In this document: positions 43,381 through 52,365 of the stretch, one piece after another | Layout: the number at the start of each line of letters is the position of its first letter | Position numbering within the stretch: position 1 is the first letter of the stretch | DNA from: Rhizobium sp. BK376 | Lineage (GTDB): Bacteria; Pseudomonadota; Alphaproteobacteria; Rhizobiales; Rhizobiaceae | DNA: 64,000 bases | Direction: 5' to 3' | Assembly: GCF_004341625.1 (NCBI RefSeq) | Contig: NZ_SLZG01000004.1 | Span: forward strand, 248,001-312,000 | Translations under genes and position numbers: made by a program | The notes under the pieces: model-generated | The model's input: the letters and a program-made list of their open reading frames with translations, nothing else | The model's database searches: none | What the model was told of the DNA's origin: nothing

Positions 43381-44022
43381 TCAGCGGCTCTGCGTCAGGA
43401 AAATCTTGACCGCGAAGACCGAGAAGACGCCGGCAAAGGTGTAGTCGAGGCCGCGCATGACGTTACGGTTCTTCTGCAGCCAGGATGCCAGCCAATCCGA
43501 GGCGAGAACCACGAGCGCATTCACCGGCATGCCGATCAGGATGAAGAAGAAGCCGAGAAACAGCAGCTTGTGCGTGACGGCGGGATCCCCGGCGGAGACG
43601 AACTGCGGCAGGAACGTCATGAAGAAAATGATGACCTTCGGGTTCAGGAGATTGACCCAGAAACCGGTCGAGATATTGGCGAGCGGCGTGCCCTTTACGT
43701 CATCGACACGCTTGACCGACAGGCTCGAGCCGAAACGGATCGCCTGGACGGCAAGCCAGAGCAGATAGGCCGCACCACCGGTTTTCAGGATCGTGAAGGC
43801 AAACGGCGAGGCGGTGATCAGCGCCGATATGCCGAAGGCGACCAGCATCGTATGAACCACGATGCCGACGCTCGTGCCGAGGACGACATAGAGCGCCGGA
43901 CCCTTGCCCTGCGCCAGCGCGCGGCTGATCGAAAGTGTCATGTCCGGCCCCGGCGTCATCGCAAGAAGCAGGCTCGCCGCACTGAAGGCAAGAAGGGTCG
44001 GAAGGCTGGGAAGAAAATCCAT
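43381..44022 (-). CDS. LysE/RhtB family amino-acid exporter
   Basis: A 213-residue LysE-type translocator with six hydrophobic segments. The N-terminal signature is ASLLLAMTPGPDMTLSISRALAQGKGPAL, including the conserved TPGP-D, followed by GTSVGIVVHTMLVAFGISAL and GFWVNLLNPKVIIFFMTFLPQFV with the N-P-K motif. RhtB-type proteins export homoserine, threonine or related metabolites. Substrate unclear. It is convergent with the rlmN-linked membrane gene (7-base gap) and lies downstream of the short-chain dehydrogenase gene with a 59-base space. Confidence 0.92.
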   Translation of the reverse strand: MDFLPSLPTLLAFSAASLLLAMTPGPDMTLSISRALAQGKGPALYVVLGTSVGIVVHTMLVAFGISALITASPFAFTILKTGGAAYLLWLAVQAIRFGSSLSVKRVDDVKGTPLANISTGFWVNLLNPKVIIFFMTFLPQFVSAGDPAVTHKLLFLGFFFILIGMPVNALVVLASDWLASWLQKNRNVMRGLDYTFAGVFSVFAVKIFLTQSR

Positions 44023-44081
44023 GGCACACTCTGAAAGCCGGAGGAAAAAAGCTTTCTATCCGGCTTTCGAGGAAATGCCAA

Positions 44082-44945
44082 TCAGTCCTTCTTTTCCAGA
44101 AACGCCTTGAACTTGTCGGCATAGTCAGGATGCCAGCGCGACAGCGGCGGACGATTTTCGACGATGTCGCCGATGGACCAGAGCATGCGGCGTTCATCGG
44201 TTGGCCGGGCGACATCATTGTCCGGGCAGAGGATGTAGAAGTCGTCGCGTTCCAGGCTCTCGATCATGAAATCGATCGTCTGTTCCGCGGTCCAGGCGGC
44301 GGCCGGCTTTTCGCGGCGGTCGCCCTTGGTCAGACCGGTGAAGACGAATCCCGGGATCAGCAGGTGGGCGGAGATCCCATTGCCGACAGTATTGCGCAGC
44401 TCGTGTTGAAGCGCCTCGGTAAACACCTTCACGCCGGCTTTCGAGACGTTGTAGGCCGGATTACCGGGCGGGGTGGTAATGCCTTGCTTCGAGCCGGTAT
44501 TGATGATCAGGCCGGGCTCGCCGTGAGCGACCATCTGCGGCCCGAAGGTCTGGGTGCCGTTGATCACGCCCAGAAGGTTCACGCCGAGAATGTTGTCCCA
44601 ACTCGACTGAGGGCCGAAGATCGAGGTCTCCGGTCCGATACCGGCATTGTTCATCAGCACGTGGACGCGGCCGAAACGCTGGATCACGGTGCGCTCCAGA
44701 GCCTCCAGCTCTTCCTTCTTGCTGACGTCGGTTTCGACTGCAAGCACATGTTCCTCGCCGGAAATCTCTTCCAGTGCGGCACGGGCGGCAGCCAGCTTCT
44801 CGCCGCCGAGATCGGCGATGACGACGTTCATGCCTGCCTTGGCAAAATGTTTCGCGGCGGCCAGCCCGATGCCGGAGGCGCCCCCGGTGATGACGGCAAC
44901 ATTGGATGTCTTGAAAATATCTTGAATAGCGGCCACGGAATTCAC
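44082..44945 (-). CDS. short-chain dehydrogenase/reductase
   Basis: A 287-residue classical SDR. The cofactor motif is TGGASGIGLAAA; ADL after beta-2 suggests NAD(H); the NNAG motif is VHVLMNNAGIG, the active-site Tyr-x-x-x-Lys is YNVSK, and the proton-relay Asn sits in WDNILGVNLLG. The long C-terminal part (after TKGDRREKPAAAWTAEQT) carries ILCPDNDVARPTDERRMLWSIGDIVENRPPLSRWHPDYADKF, seen in a proteobacterial subgroup. The substrate is unknown. Confidence 0.9.
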   Translation of the reverse strand: MNSVAAIQDIFKTSNVAVITGGASGIGLAAAKHFAKAGMNVVIADLGGEKLAAARAALEEISGEEHVLAVETDVSKKEELEALERTVIQRFGRVHVLMNNAGIGPETSIFGPQSSWDNILGVNLLGVINGTQTFGPQMVAHGEPGLIINTGSKQGITTPPGNPAYNVSKAGVKVFTEALQHELRNTVGNGISAHLLIPGFVFTGLTKGDRREKPAAAWTAEQTIDFMIESLERDDFYILCPDNDVARPTDERRMLWSIGDIVENRPPLSRWHPDYADKFKAFLEKKD

Positions 44946-45072
44946 TCCTGCTGCGGCGTTGCTCGAACATGGTCGAATATGGGAAAATCGACTCTCAAGT
45001 CAAATTGAGAGAAGGCGACTCAAGGCATCGCAGATGCGCGCGCCGAGTGAGCCCGGCATCGGCTCGACTACG

Positions 45073-46419
45073 CTAGCTCGACAGACGCAGATTGGTATTG
45101 GCCGCCTTGATGAAGAGCGCCTTCAGCGCACTTTGCAAATCACCCGAAGGCGACACTTCGAAATAGAGATTGTCGGATGCGCATTGCTTGAGCTGCGTGC
45201 CGATCTGAGGCGCGAAGGGCTTGATATAAGTGTCCCAGAGATGGTCGCCGGTCAGCGGCACATAGGTCGTATAGAGAATTGCGATCTTGATGTTGCGGGC
45301 CTTCAGCGCGCTGCATTGCGCAAGGTTGATCGGCTCGATGCAACGGTTTGAATCGGCCCAGCCTCCGCCGCAGGCCGTCGTTTGCAGGGCGTCGCTGACG
45401 CCGTCGGTCACGAAAAACAGAACCTGTTGTCGGCTGCCGGCGCTAGTGCCGGTTCCCCCGGTCAACGGCATATCCTTGCCTACATCGGTCATGGCAGTAT
45501 CGAAGCTCGTCAGCGCATCGTCATTATAGCTGTGATGCGGCGTGACCATCAGCTGGATCTGACCGGCGGCGGAACTGGCAGCTCCAAGGTCCGATGTCAG
45601 CCCAACGACTTTCTGCACGGAATAACCAGACTCCGAGGCCATGCTGCCCAGTGTATAGGCCGCCACCCGGAACTGCCCGGGCGAGCTCGATGTACTGAGC
45701 GTGCTTAGCAGCGTATTTACCGCGTTCGTGACCTCGTCGATACGCAGCGTAACATTGTTGGCGCGCGCAATCAGATAGTCGCTGTTCGCGTCCTCCTGGA
45801 ATTTGCCGTTATTGTCGATGCTGCCCATGTGGCAGGCGAAGGCGCAGTTCCTTCCGGCTGCATCGCCGGAATTGGCGGTGGCAGCCTTCAATATATTGAT
45901 ATCCTGCTGCGTCGCGCCGATCCCCATCGAAGGCGAATTATCGAGCAGCATATAGAAGTCGCTATAGCTTTCGCTCTTGTAGACCGCCGTCGCCGTGCCC
46001 GACACCGGTACGGAGTTGTTGCCCAGAATTTGCATGAACGCCGTCGGGACCTGCGCCGAGAAGGTAACTGACGACGCGATGCTGCCACCTGTCTTGGTGA
46101 CCTTCACCGACACATTCAGCGGCAATTGCTTGAGTTCGAAATTGCGCTGGGAAAGGAAGAGAGCGAGTCCGTCCTGATTGCCGACCGTGATCTCGCCGTC
46201 CTGCGTCATCTGCTGTGCCTGCGCCAATGCAGGAGACGAGTCTGAGATCGCACCAAGGGCAGCCGCATCGGCGGCGTCCATCAATTGCGTTTTGACCTCA
46301 TAGGCATTGGTGAAATCGACAGCCAATCCCGCACAAACGGCAATCGGCACTATAAGCAAAGCCGTTATCACACCGAAGTTGCCACCGCGGCTTTTTAGCA
46401 ATCTCTTTAGGACAAACAT
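45073..46419 (-). CDS. TadG-like pilus assembly protein with von Willebrand A domain
   Basis: A 448-residue protein with a TadE/TadG-type N-terminus: one membrane helix (GNFGVITALLIVPIAVCAGLAVDF, about 12-35) followed by YEVKTQLMDAADAAALGA. A vWA domain follows with the MIDAS-type motif DNSPSMGIG (D-x-S-x-S) near residue 157 and a later TDGVSD segment (near 345). Cysteines at NCAFACHMG and TTACGGGWADSNRCIEPINLAQC suggest disulphides. TadG proteins help assemble Flp pili, but no other tad gene is nearby, so this may be an isolated paralogue with a secreted adhesive or envelope role. Confidence 0.85.
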   Translation of the reverse strand: MFVLKRLLKSRGGNFGVITALLIVPIAVCAGLAVDFTNAYEVKTQLMDAADAAALGAISDSSPALAQAQQMTQDGEITVGNQDGLALFLSQRNFELKQLPLNVSVKVTKTGGSIASSVTFSAQVPTAFMQILGNNSVPVSGTATAVYKSESYSDFYMLLDNSPSMGIGATQQDINILKAATANSGDAAGRNCAFACHMGSIDNNGKFQEDANSDYLIARANNVTLRIDEVTNAVNTLLSTLSTSSSPGQFRVAAYTLGSMASESGYSVQKVVGLTSDLGAASSAAGQIQLMVTPHHSYNDDALTSFDTAMTDVGKDMPLTGGTGTSAGSRQQVLFFVTDGVSDALQTTACGGGWADSNRCIEPINLAQCSALKARNIKIAILYTTYVPLTGDHLWDTYIKPFAPQIGTQLKQCASDNLYFEVSPSGDLQSALKALFIKAANTNLRLSS

Positions 46420-46590
46420 ACTATTTCCAAGGGCTATAATATAAATTTCCCAGACAATCGCCGACGGGAATTAATTTTGCGTAGTAAAATCTGCCGAAGT
46501 TTTTCGGAAGTTCTGACATTTCCGTGAAAAAGCTTGGAGGGTGCAGCCTGAAGTTTATTTCCAGCGCAAATCATTCCCGTATTTGGAAGA

Positions 46591-46902
46591 TTACTGTATC
46601 ATACGGGCAATTCGCGATGTCTTCTTGAGGCCGCATTCATTTTCGGGATTCAACCGCCACCGATCTTCTCGACATTCGTAGGCGGAGCCTACTTTGCAGT
46701 CCCTGCAGTAAGGAGCCGTCGTCATGATGCAAAGTACCGATCCTTCGGCATGCGTGTTCAATTTATAAGATCCCGCTTCTATGCTTCCCCTTACGTGAAG
46801 ATGGAACGGGTCGATACAGTCCGCACGGGCCGGATAATCAAGAAATGTAACAAGAAGAAATATAATAATATTCACGTTACGGCAGCTTATTTTCAAATTC
46901 AT
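46591..46902 (-). CDS. small AT-rich orphan, secreted Cys-rich protein
   Basis: I do not recognise this 103-residue protein. It starts with a signal peptide-like segment (VNIIIFLLVTFLDYPARA, cleavage after RAD or ARA) and has a Cys-rich mature part (ADCIDPF, SVLCIM, APYCRDCKVGSAYECRED, NECGLKK) with seven cysteines. The gene sits alone in a visibly AT-rich stretch (46420-47450) between TadG and the glycoamylase-like gene. Base use differs from its neighbours, which suggests recent arrival or relaxed selection. No ribosome binding site is strong. It may be a periplasmic or secreted peptide, or it may not be expressed. Confidence 0.5.
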   Translation of the reverse strand: MNLKISCRNVNIIIFLLVTFLDYPARADCIDPFHLHVRGSIEAGSYKLNTHAEGSVLCIMTTAPYCRDCKVGSAYECREDRWRLNPENECGLKKTSRIARMIQ

Positions 46903-47448
46903 CGCAAAATTCCTAGAATAACGACAGAAAAACCTCGCGCCGAAAACTGATATACTTTGGGAACAATCGAAACAATAACCCGTCCCCGTTAGAAACGCCC
47001 CGAATACAGGATCAAGTGCGATCCGGCGTAAGCCCTACGGGCTAATTGACGTAACGGAATGCTGCTGTACCGTTCATGGTGCGCGGCTGGGGCTGTGCAA
47101 GACGCCGGGCTCGGTTTGTTAAGCGTACGAGCTGCGGCGTCCCTTTTCCCATCTCACTTTCTCACCAAGACGCGATCGGTGAGCACAAGCTTGCCAGCCG
47201 ATATTGAATCGCGCCGTCGCAAGACAAAATGCGCGAGCCGGGCCATGAGATGACACCTAACTCGTTGATATTGCGGGATATCATCGGGTTAATTTGAAAG
47301 CGGCTTCGTGCGCGAAAGTATAAATTGCCTGAGAATTCGGCGCGTGCCGTTATATTAAGCAATCATCCATCAAAACATGTCAGCATAAATCGTGTTCGAT
47401 TTGCTGTTGACGCAGTGGCATGTTGAAGCAAAAACAAGGGGACGCCGC
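46903..47448. other. gene-free AT-rich gap before the glycoamylase-like gene
   Basis: About 545 bases without a supported gene. A short hairpin AGCCC-TAC-GGGCT lies near 47030-47045, and GATAT...ATATC near 47266-47284. Short frames (for example minus 47162-47362, plus 47059-47253) have no ribosome binding site or recognisable content. The lower G+C and lack of genes could mean a decayed region, a small RNA, or a long promoter region for the downstream gene. Confidence 0.4.
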
Positions 47449-48789
47449 ATGGATGGATTCGCAATGCTTCAACGCGCTCAGGAAACGGAAACGGATACTG
47501 TGCTGATCGACCGCCTGCAGAAGGCGGCGTTCGAATATTTTCTCCGTCACACCAATCCCGAAAACGGTCTGGTCGCCGATACGTCGATCAAGACCAGCCA
47601 CTGCAGCATTGCCGCCGTCGGCTTTGCGCTGTCGAGCTATCCTGTCGCCGTCGAGCGCGGCTGGATCGAGCGATCAGAGGCAGCCGAGCGTGTGGCCACG
47701 TCGCTGCGTTTCTTTGCGGAGAGCCGACAGGGTGAAGAACGCCGCGCCACCGGCTATCGCGGTTTCTATTATCACTTCCTCGACATGAAGACCGGGCATC
47801 GCGCCTGGAACAGCGAGCTTTCGACGATCGACAGCGGCCTGTTCATCATCGGCGCCCTCGGCGCGGCCGCCTATTTCACCGGCGAGAGCGAAACCGAAAC
47901 GGAAATTCGCGACCTGACGAAATTGCTCTACGAGCGCTGCGACTGGCGCTGGGCGATGAACAAGGGCCTGACGATGAGCATGGGCTGGAAGCCCTCCAGC
48001 GGTTTCCTGCGCTGGCGCTATCAGGGCTATGACGAGGCCGTCTTCCTCTATCTGCTGGCGATCGCCTCGCCGACACATCCGGCACCGGCGGAAAGCTTCG
48101 ACGCCTTCGCGTCGACTTATACTTGGATGATGGCCAAGGACGACCCCTATCTCTATGCCGGCCCGCTCTTCATCCATCTCTTCTCGCATGCCTGGATCGA
48201 CTTCCGCGGTATTAACGACAAGCATATGGCCGAGAAGGGCACGGATTATTTCCGCAATACGCAGGTCGCAATCGACGTTCAGCGCGATTATGCCGATCGC
48301 AACCCCGGGCATTTCGTCGGCTACGGCCGCAATGTATGGGGCCTGACGGCTTGCGACGGCCCTATCCCGACCGTCCATCGTCGCCACAGCAGCAACAGCC
48401 GGCCGAAGGTCCTGGGTTACGCTGCCCGTGGCGCCCCGCTGGGTCCGGATGACGGCACGATTGCGCCCTGGGCGCCGCTCGCCTGCCTGCCCTTCGACAA
48501 GCAGGCCGCAATCGAAGGCACCCGCGCCATTCTCGACGCCTATCCGAACCTGCTGCTGGACGGCCGTTTCCCGGGCGGCTTCAACCCGACCATCGCAGGC
48601 AACGGACCCGAAGGCTGGGTCGACGATCGCTCGGTCGCGATCGACCAGGGCCTGCTCGTGATGATGATCGAAAACGAGCGTACCGGCCTCCTGTGGAACC
48701 TCATGCGCAAATCGCCGATCCTTCGCACCGGCCTTAAAAAGGCCGGCTTCACCGGCGGCTGGCTCGACGACGAGCCGGCAATCGCGTGA
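47449..48789 (+). CDS. glycoamylase-like hydrolase (COG5368, GH144-type)
   Basis: A 446-residue protein of the glycoamylase-like family (alpha/alpha barrel). Conserved segments are FEYFLRHTNPENGLVADTS, SIAAVGFALSSYPVAVERGW, GFYYHFLDMKTG, NSELSTIDSGLFIIGAL, FLRWRYQGYDEAVFLYLLAIASP, the acid-rich HLFSHAWIDFRGI, and GRFPGGFNPT. This fold is shared with GH144 beta-1,2-glucanases and with a domain of rhizobial cyclic beta-1,2-glucan synthases; activity here is therefore possibly on beta-1,2-glucan, by inference. There is no signal peptide, so it may work in the cytoplasm. AAGGGGAC precedes the ATG at 47449; an upstream start at 47392 is not supported. A terminator shared with the next gene follows. 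Confidence 0.82.
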   Translation: MDGFAMLQRAQETETDTVLIDRLQKAAFEYFLRHTNPENGLVADTSIKTSHCSIAAVGFALSSYPVAVERGWIERSEAAERVATSLRFFAESRQGEERRATGYRGFYYHFLDMKTGHRAWNSELSTIDSGLFIIGALGAAAYFTGESETETEIRDLTKLLYERCDWRWAMNKGLTMSMGWKPSSGFLRWRYQGYDEAVFLYLLAIASPTHPAPAESFDAFASTYTWMMAKDDPYLYAGPLFIHLFSHAWIDFRGINDKHMAEKGTDYFRNTQVAIDVQRDYADRNPGHFVGYGRNVWGLTACDGPIPTVHRRHSSNSRPKVLGYAARGAPLGPDDGTIAPWAPLACLPFDKQAAIEGTRAILDAYPNLLLDGRFPGGFNPTIAGNGPEGWVDDRSVAIDQGLLVMMIENERTGLLWNLMRKSPILRTGLKKAGFTGGWLDDEPAIA

Positions 48790-48830
48790 TCCGGATCGCC
48801 CGGCGAAAACAGAGCTTGAAGCAGATATGA

Positions 48831-48865
48831 AAAGGGGTGAGAGCGTTTTACGCCCTCACCCCTTT
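48831..48865. terminator. bidirectional terminator, glycoamylase-like gene / amaB
   Basis: AAAGGGGTGAG (48831-48841) pairs with CTCACCCCTTT (48855-48865), with A-rich sequence on the left and T/pyrimidine-rich sequence on the right. It lies between two convergent genes and can serve both strands. Confidence 0.88.
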
Positions 48866-48879
48866 CTGCAATCCAGCAA

Positions 48880-50424
48880 TCATTCGACGTCGAACTTGAC
48901 ACCCTGGGCAAGCGGCAAGGTCTTGCCGTAGTTCACGGTGTTGGTCGCCCGGCGCATATAGGCCTTCCAGGCATCCGAGCCGGATTCACGGCCGCCGCCG
49001 GTCTCCTTCTCGCCGCCGAAGGCGCCGCCGATTTCGGCACCGGACGGGCCGATATTGACGTTGGCAATGCCGCAATCCGAGCCACGCGAGGAAACGAAGG
49101 TTTCCGCTTCGCGCATGTCGTTGGTGAAGATCGACGACGACAGGCCTTGCGGCACGGCATTGTGCAGTTCGAGAACCTTGTCGAAATCGCTGTACTTGAT
49201 CACGTAGAGGATCGGCGCAAAGGTCTCGTCGACAACAGGGCCGGTCTGGGAAGGCATTTCGACCAGCGCCGGGCGCACATAATAGGCACCGGCCGCATTT
49301 CCAACCTCGACGCGATCGCCACCCGTCACGCTTCCGCCCTCGGATTTTGCTGCGGAAAGCGCATGCTGCATCTTGTCGAAAGCGGGCTTGTCGATCAGCG
49401 GGCCGACGAGCGTGCCGTTCTCCAGCGGGTTGCCGATGGTCACGGAGCCATAGGCCTTCTGCAGCCGCGGCACGAGCTTGTCATAGACGCTTTCATGGAC
49501 GAAGAGACGACGTAGCGTCGTGCAGCGCTGGCCGGCCGTGCCCATGGCGGAGAAGGCGACGCCGCGCAGCGTCAGGTCCAGGTCGGCCGTCGGGCAGACG
49601 ATCGCCGCATTGTTGCCGCCGAGCTCCAGGACGGCGCGGGCAAAGCGATTGGCAAGCCGCGGACCGACGGCGCGGCCCATGGCCGTCGAGCCTGTGGCGG
49701 ACACAAGCGGAATTCTGGGATGATCGACCAGCACTTCGCCGACATCGCGGCCACCGATCAGAAGCGTAGAAAGATTGGCCGGTGCCGAGCCGCCTTCCGC
49801 GACATAGCGCTTGAGGGCTTTCTCGAACAGCGCCTGCACGGCAAGCGCCGTCAGCGGCGTCTTCTCCGACGGCTTCCAGACCGTGGAATTGCCGCAGACG
49901 AGGGCGAGAGCCGCATTCCATGACCAGACGGCAACGGGGAAGTTGAAAGCAGAAATAATGCCGATGGCGCCGAGCGGATGCCAGCTTTCCATCATGCGAT
50001 GCTCGGAACGCTCGGTCGCGATCGTCAAACCATAAAGCTGGCGAGAAAGACCGACGGCGAAATCGCAGATATCGATCATCTCCTGCACTTCACCGAGGCC
50101 TTCCGACGTGATCTTGCCAACCTCGATCGACACGAGCCGGCCGAGTGCAGACTTTGCAGCGCGCAGTTCTTCGCCAAGCAAGCGGACCAACTCGCCGCGC
50201 TTCGGTGCCGGAACGGCTCGCCACGCCAGGAACGCCTCATGCGCCTTGTCGATCGCAGCCTTCGCGTCGGCAGCGCTGTGTTCCTTCAGCCGGCCGATCT
50301 CGGCGCCCGTGATCGGCGACGTGACCGAAAGCGTACCGCCGATATAGCGGTCGGAAGCTACGCCGAGTTCGGCGAGGACGGATTTGGTTTCCTGAGCGAG
50401 ATCGAGGGCCATGTCTTTATCCAT
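48880..50424 (-). CDS. amaB: aldehyde dehydrogenase, aminoadipate-semialdehyde type (ALDH7)
   Basis: A 514-residue ALDH family 7 enzyme. Motifs: PLGAIGIISAFNFPVAVWSWNAALALVCGNSTVWKPSEKTPLT, SATGSTAMGR, the catalytic Glu in LELGGNNA, the nucleophile Cys in TAGQRCTTLRRL, and the C-terminal GGAFGGEKETGGGRESGSDAWKAYMRRATNTVNYGKTLPLAQGV. In pseudomonads the corresponding AmaB oxidises alpha-aminoadipate semialdehyde to 2-aminoadipate in lysine and pipecolate catabolism. It follows the FAD oxidoreductase gene (AmaA-like) with 30 bases between, so the two enzymes form a short route. The start may be 50424 or the second Met, 50412. Confidence 0.9.
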   Translation of the reverse strand: MDKDMALDLAQETKSVLAELGVASDRYIGGTLSVTSPITGAEIGRLKEHSAADAKAAIDKAHEAFLAWRAVPAPKRGELVRLLGEELRAAKSALGRLVSIEVGKITSEGLGEVQEMIDICDFAVGLSRQLYGLTIATERSEHRMMESWHPLGAIGIISAFNFPVAVWSWNAALALVCGNSTVWKPSEKTPLTALAVQALFEKALKRYVAEGGSAPANLSTLLIGGRDVGEVLVDHPRIPLVSATGSTAMGRAVGPRLANRFARAVLELGGNNAAIVCPTADLDLTLRGVAFSAMGTAGQRCTTLRRLFVHESVYDKLVPRLQKAYGSVTIGNPLENGTLVGPLIDKPAFDKMQHALSAAKSEGGSVTGGDRVEVGNAAGAYYVRPALVEMPSQTGPVVDETFAPILYVIKYSDFDKVLELHNAVPQGLSSSIFTNDMREAETFVSSRGSDCGIANVNIGPSGAEIGGAFGGEKETGGGRESGSDAWKAYMRRATNTVNYGKTLPLAQGVKFDVE

Positions 50425-50454
50425 TTCTTGTTTTGATCGATCGTATCGCCGCTC

Positions 50455-51738
50455 TCAAAAGCGGGCATCTGCAAAGTGCGCCACCTGGGCGCCGGCTTCG
50501 TACCACATTTCCTTGACGGCACGGAAGCTGGGCTCGCGTGGGTCGGTCAACGGCAGCGGTAGATCCGCTTCGGCAAGCTCCCCCAGAATAAGGCTGGCGA
50601 GCGTCTTGCCGAAGACCGTGCCAGGCGCGATCCCGCGGCCATTATAGCCGGAAAACCCGACGACATTCGGCGCAAACTTGTGAAAGCGCGGCAGCGCATC
50701 CTCGGTCATGCCGATCTTGCCGTACCATTCGCATTCGAACTCGATATCGCCTATTTGCGGAAACAGCTTCTTCAGCGAGCGCTTCGCCCAGCTCTTGTGA
50801 ACCGAAAGCCCGGTATTGCGTAGGGCGCCGACGCTGCCGAAGACGAGGCGACCCGCCTGGTCCATGCGGAAGGAGGACAGGATCTCCTTCGTATCCCAAA
50901 CACCCTCCCGGTTGGGCAGGATGGATATACGCAAATTGCCGCCGAGCGGCACGGTGGCAAAATTGAAATAGGGCAGATGCACCTGCTCGGAGCGAACCTG
51001 CTCCCAGGGCCCAGTGCTATAGGCATCCGTCGAAACGATGATCCAGTCCGCCGTAACGCTGCCCGTCGCGGTCTTCACCATCCAACGGTCGCCATTGCGC
51101 TCGGTCGCGGTAACACGGCTGCCCGTATGGATCGTGATGCCGGCCTTGACGGCCGCATCGGCAAGTCCGCGCGCATAGGCAAGCGGCTGCAGCGTACCAG
51201 CCCGCATATCGAGCAAGGCGCCCGCATAGACTGAACTGCCGACCCGGCGTGCAGTTTCCGCAGCGTCCAGAATGTTGACAGGTGCGCCGCGGCGCCCCCA
51301 TTGTTCCGCCCGCGCCTCGATTTCCTTCAGCCCGTCACGGCCGACGGCACAATGCAGCGTGCCGTTCTTCTCCAGCTCGCAGGCAATCCCGTGCTTTTCG
51401 ATCAGCGTCTTCACGAGAACAGGCGCATTGCCGAGCATATCGAGCAATCGCTCGCCGTAGACGGGGCCTAGCACGCCCGGCAGATCATCCGGCATCACCC
51501 ACATGCCGGCATTGATCAGCCCGACATTTCGCCCGGCCCCGCCAAAACCGATCTCGTTGGCCTCGAGCAGAACCACCTTGGTCCCGGCTTCCGCTAGATG
51601 CAGCGCCGAGGACAGCCCTGTATAGCCGCCGCCGACGATCACCACGTCGGCAGTAACGGCGCCTGCGAGCGGGCCGGTCTTCGGCGGTGGCGGAGCAGTC
51701 TTTTCCCATAGGCCGTGGGAACGCGGATCATTGAGCAT
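50455..51738 (-). CDS. amaA: FAD-dependent amino-acid oxidoreductase, AmaA (pipecolate oxidase)-like
   Basis: A 427-residue DAO-type flavoprotein. The dinucleotide-binding motif DVVIVGGGYTGLSSALHLAEAGTKVVLLEANEIGFGGAGRNVGLI is near residue 30, and a C-terminal FAD motif is VVGFSGYNGRGIAPGTVFGKTLA. The pairing with an ALDH7 gene supports L-pipecolate oxidase (AmaA) over other DAO family members; this is inference from synteny. The start at MLNDPRSHGLWEKTA is used because the region before it has no clear ribosome binding site. It is divergent from a stand-alone Lrp/AsnC-type ligand-binding protein. Confidence 0.82.
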   Translation of the reverse strand: MLNDPRSHGLWEKTAPPPPKTGPLAGAVTADVVIVGGGYTGLSSALHLAEAGTKVVLLEANEIGFGGAGRNVGLINAGMWVMPDDLPGVLGPVYGERLLDMLGNAPVLVKTLIEKHGIACELEKNGTLHCAVGRDGLKEIEARAEQWGRRGAPVNILDAAETARRVGSSVYAGALLDMRAGTLQPLAYARGLADAAVKAGITIHTGSRVTATERNGDRWMVKTATGSVTADWIIVSTDAYSTGPWEQVRSEQVHLPYFNFATVPLGGNLRISILPNREGVWDTKEILSSFRMDQAGRLVFGSVGALRNTGLSVHKSWAKRSLKKLFPQIGDIEFECEWYGKIGMTEDALPRFHKFAPNVVGFSGYNGRGIAPGTVFGKTLASLILGELAEADLPLPLTDPREPSFRAVKEMWYEAGAQVAHFADARF

Positions 51739-51922
51739 GGATCGGTCCAGTTGGTCTGATAATCGGGCTACATTAGCGCTCCCGATGCCGTCACGAAAGC
51801 GGCAATACCGACACGCCACAGGCTTGACGCGTCAACGGAATAACTTGCATGGAAGGGCCGCTTTCGACCATTATGCACCCAAACCAACGGCCCGAACGCC
51901 GGCAACAATCCAGGACAACTCC

Positions 51923-52159
51923 ATGAAGCCCATTTTCGTCCAGCTCCAATGCGCCCCCGGCAAAACCTACGATGTCGCCGACGCCATCTACCAGACGGAA
52001 CTGGTCTCGGAGCTCTATTCGACGAGCGGCGAGTACGACCTGCTGCTCAAGGTCTACATCAAGGAAGAACAGGATATCGGTAAGTTCATCAACGACCATA
52101 TCGCCAATATTCCGGGTATTATCCGCTCGCTGACGACACTGACCTTCCGCGCATTCTAA
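51923..52159 (+). CDS. stand-alone Lrp/AsnC ligand-binding (RAM) domain protein
   Basis: A 78-residue protein covering only the RAM/AsnC effector domain (MKPIFVQLQCAPGKTYDVADAIYQTELVSELYSTSGEYDLLLKVYIKE...IPGIIRSLTTLTFRAF), without the DNA-binding helix-turn-helix. Such stand-alone domains bind amino acids and can modify full-length Lrp-type regulators or form multimers. It is divergent from amaA, so a role in sensing an amino acid for that operon is a fair guess. About 185 bases lie between the two starts, with room for the operator. Confidence 0.88.
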   Translation: MKPIFVQLQCAPGKTYDVADAIYQTELVSELYSTSGEYDLLLKVYIKEEQDIGKFINDHIANIPGIIRSLTTLTFRAF

Positions 52160-52365
52160 ACGGGCCCCGACCAAGACTAAAATGACGGTCTGCTCTGATA
52201 CTGAGCACCTGCGTTAACCTTCCTGCATTAAGGATGGTCCCAGAAACGGTCATTTTTAGACTTTCTTAACCGACGCGATGATTTCCTCCTGCAACGCTGG
52301 CATGATGGGCAGCGATTTTGGCTGCCCGCCTTTATTTCACGTGAATCCGGCGTTGCGAGGGTTCG

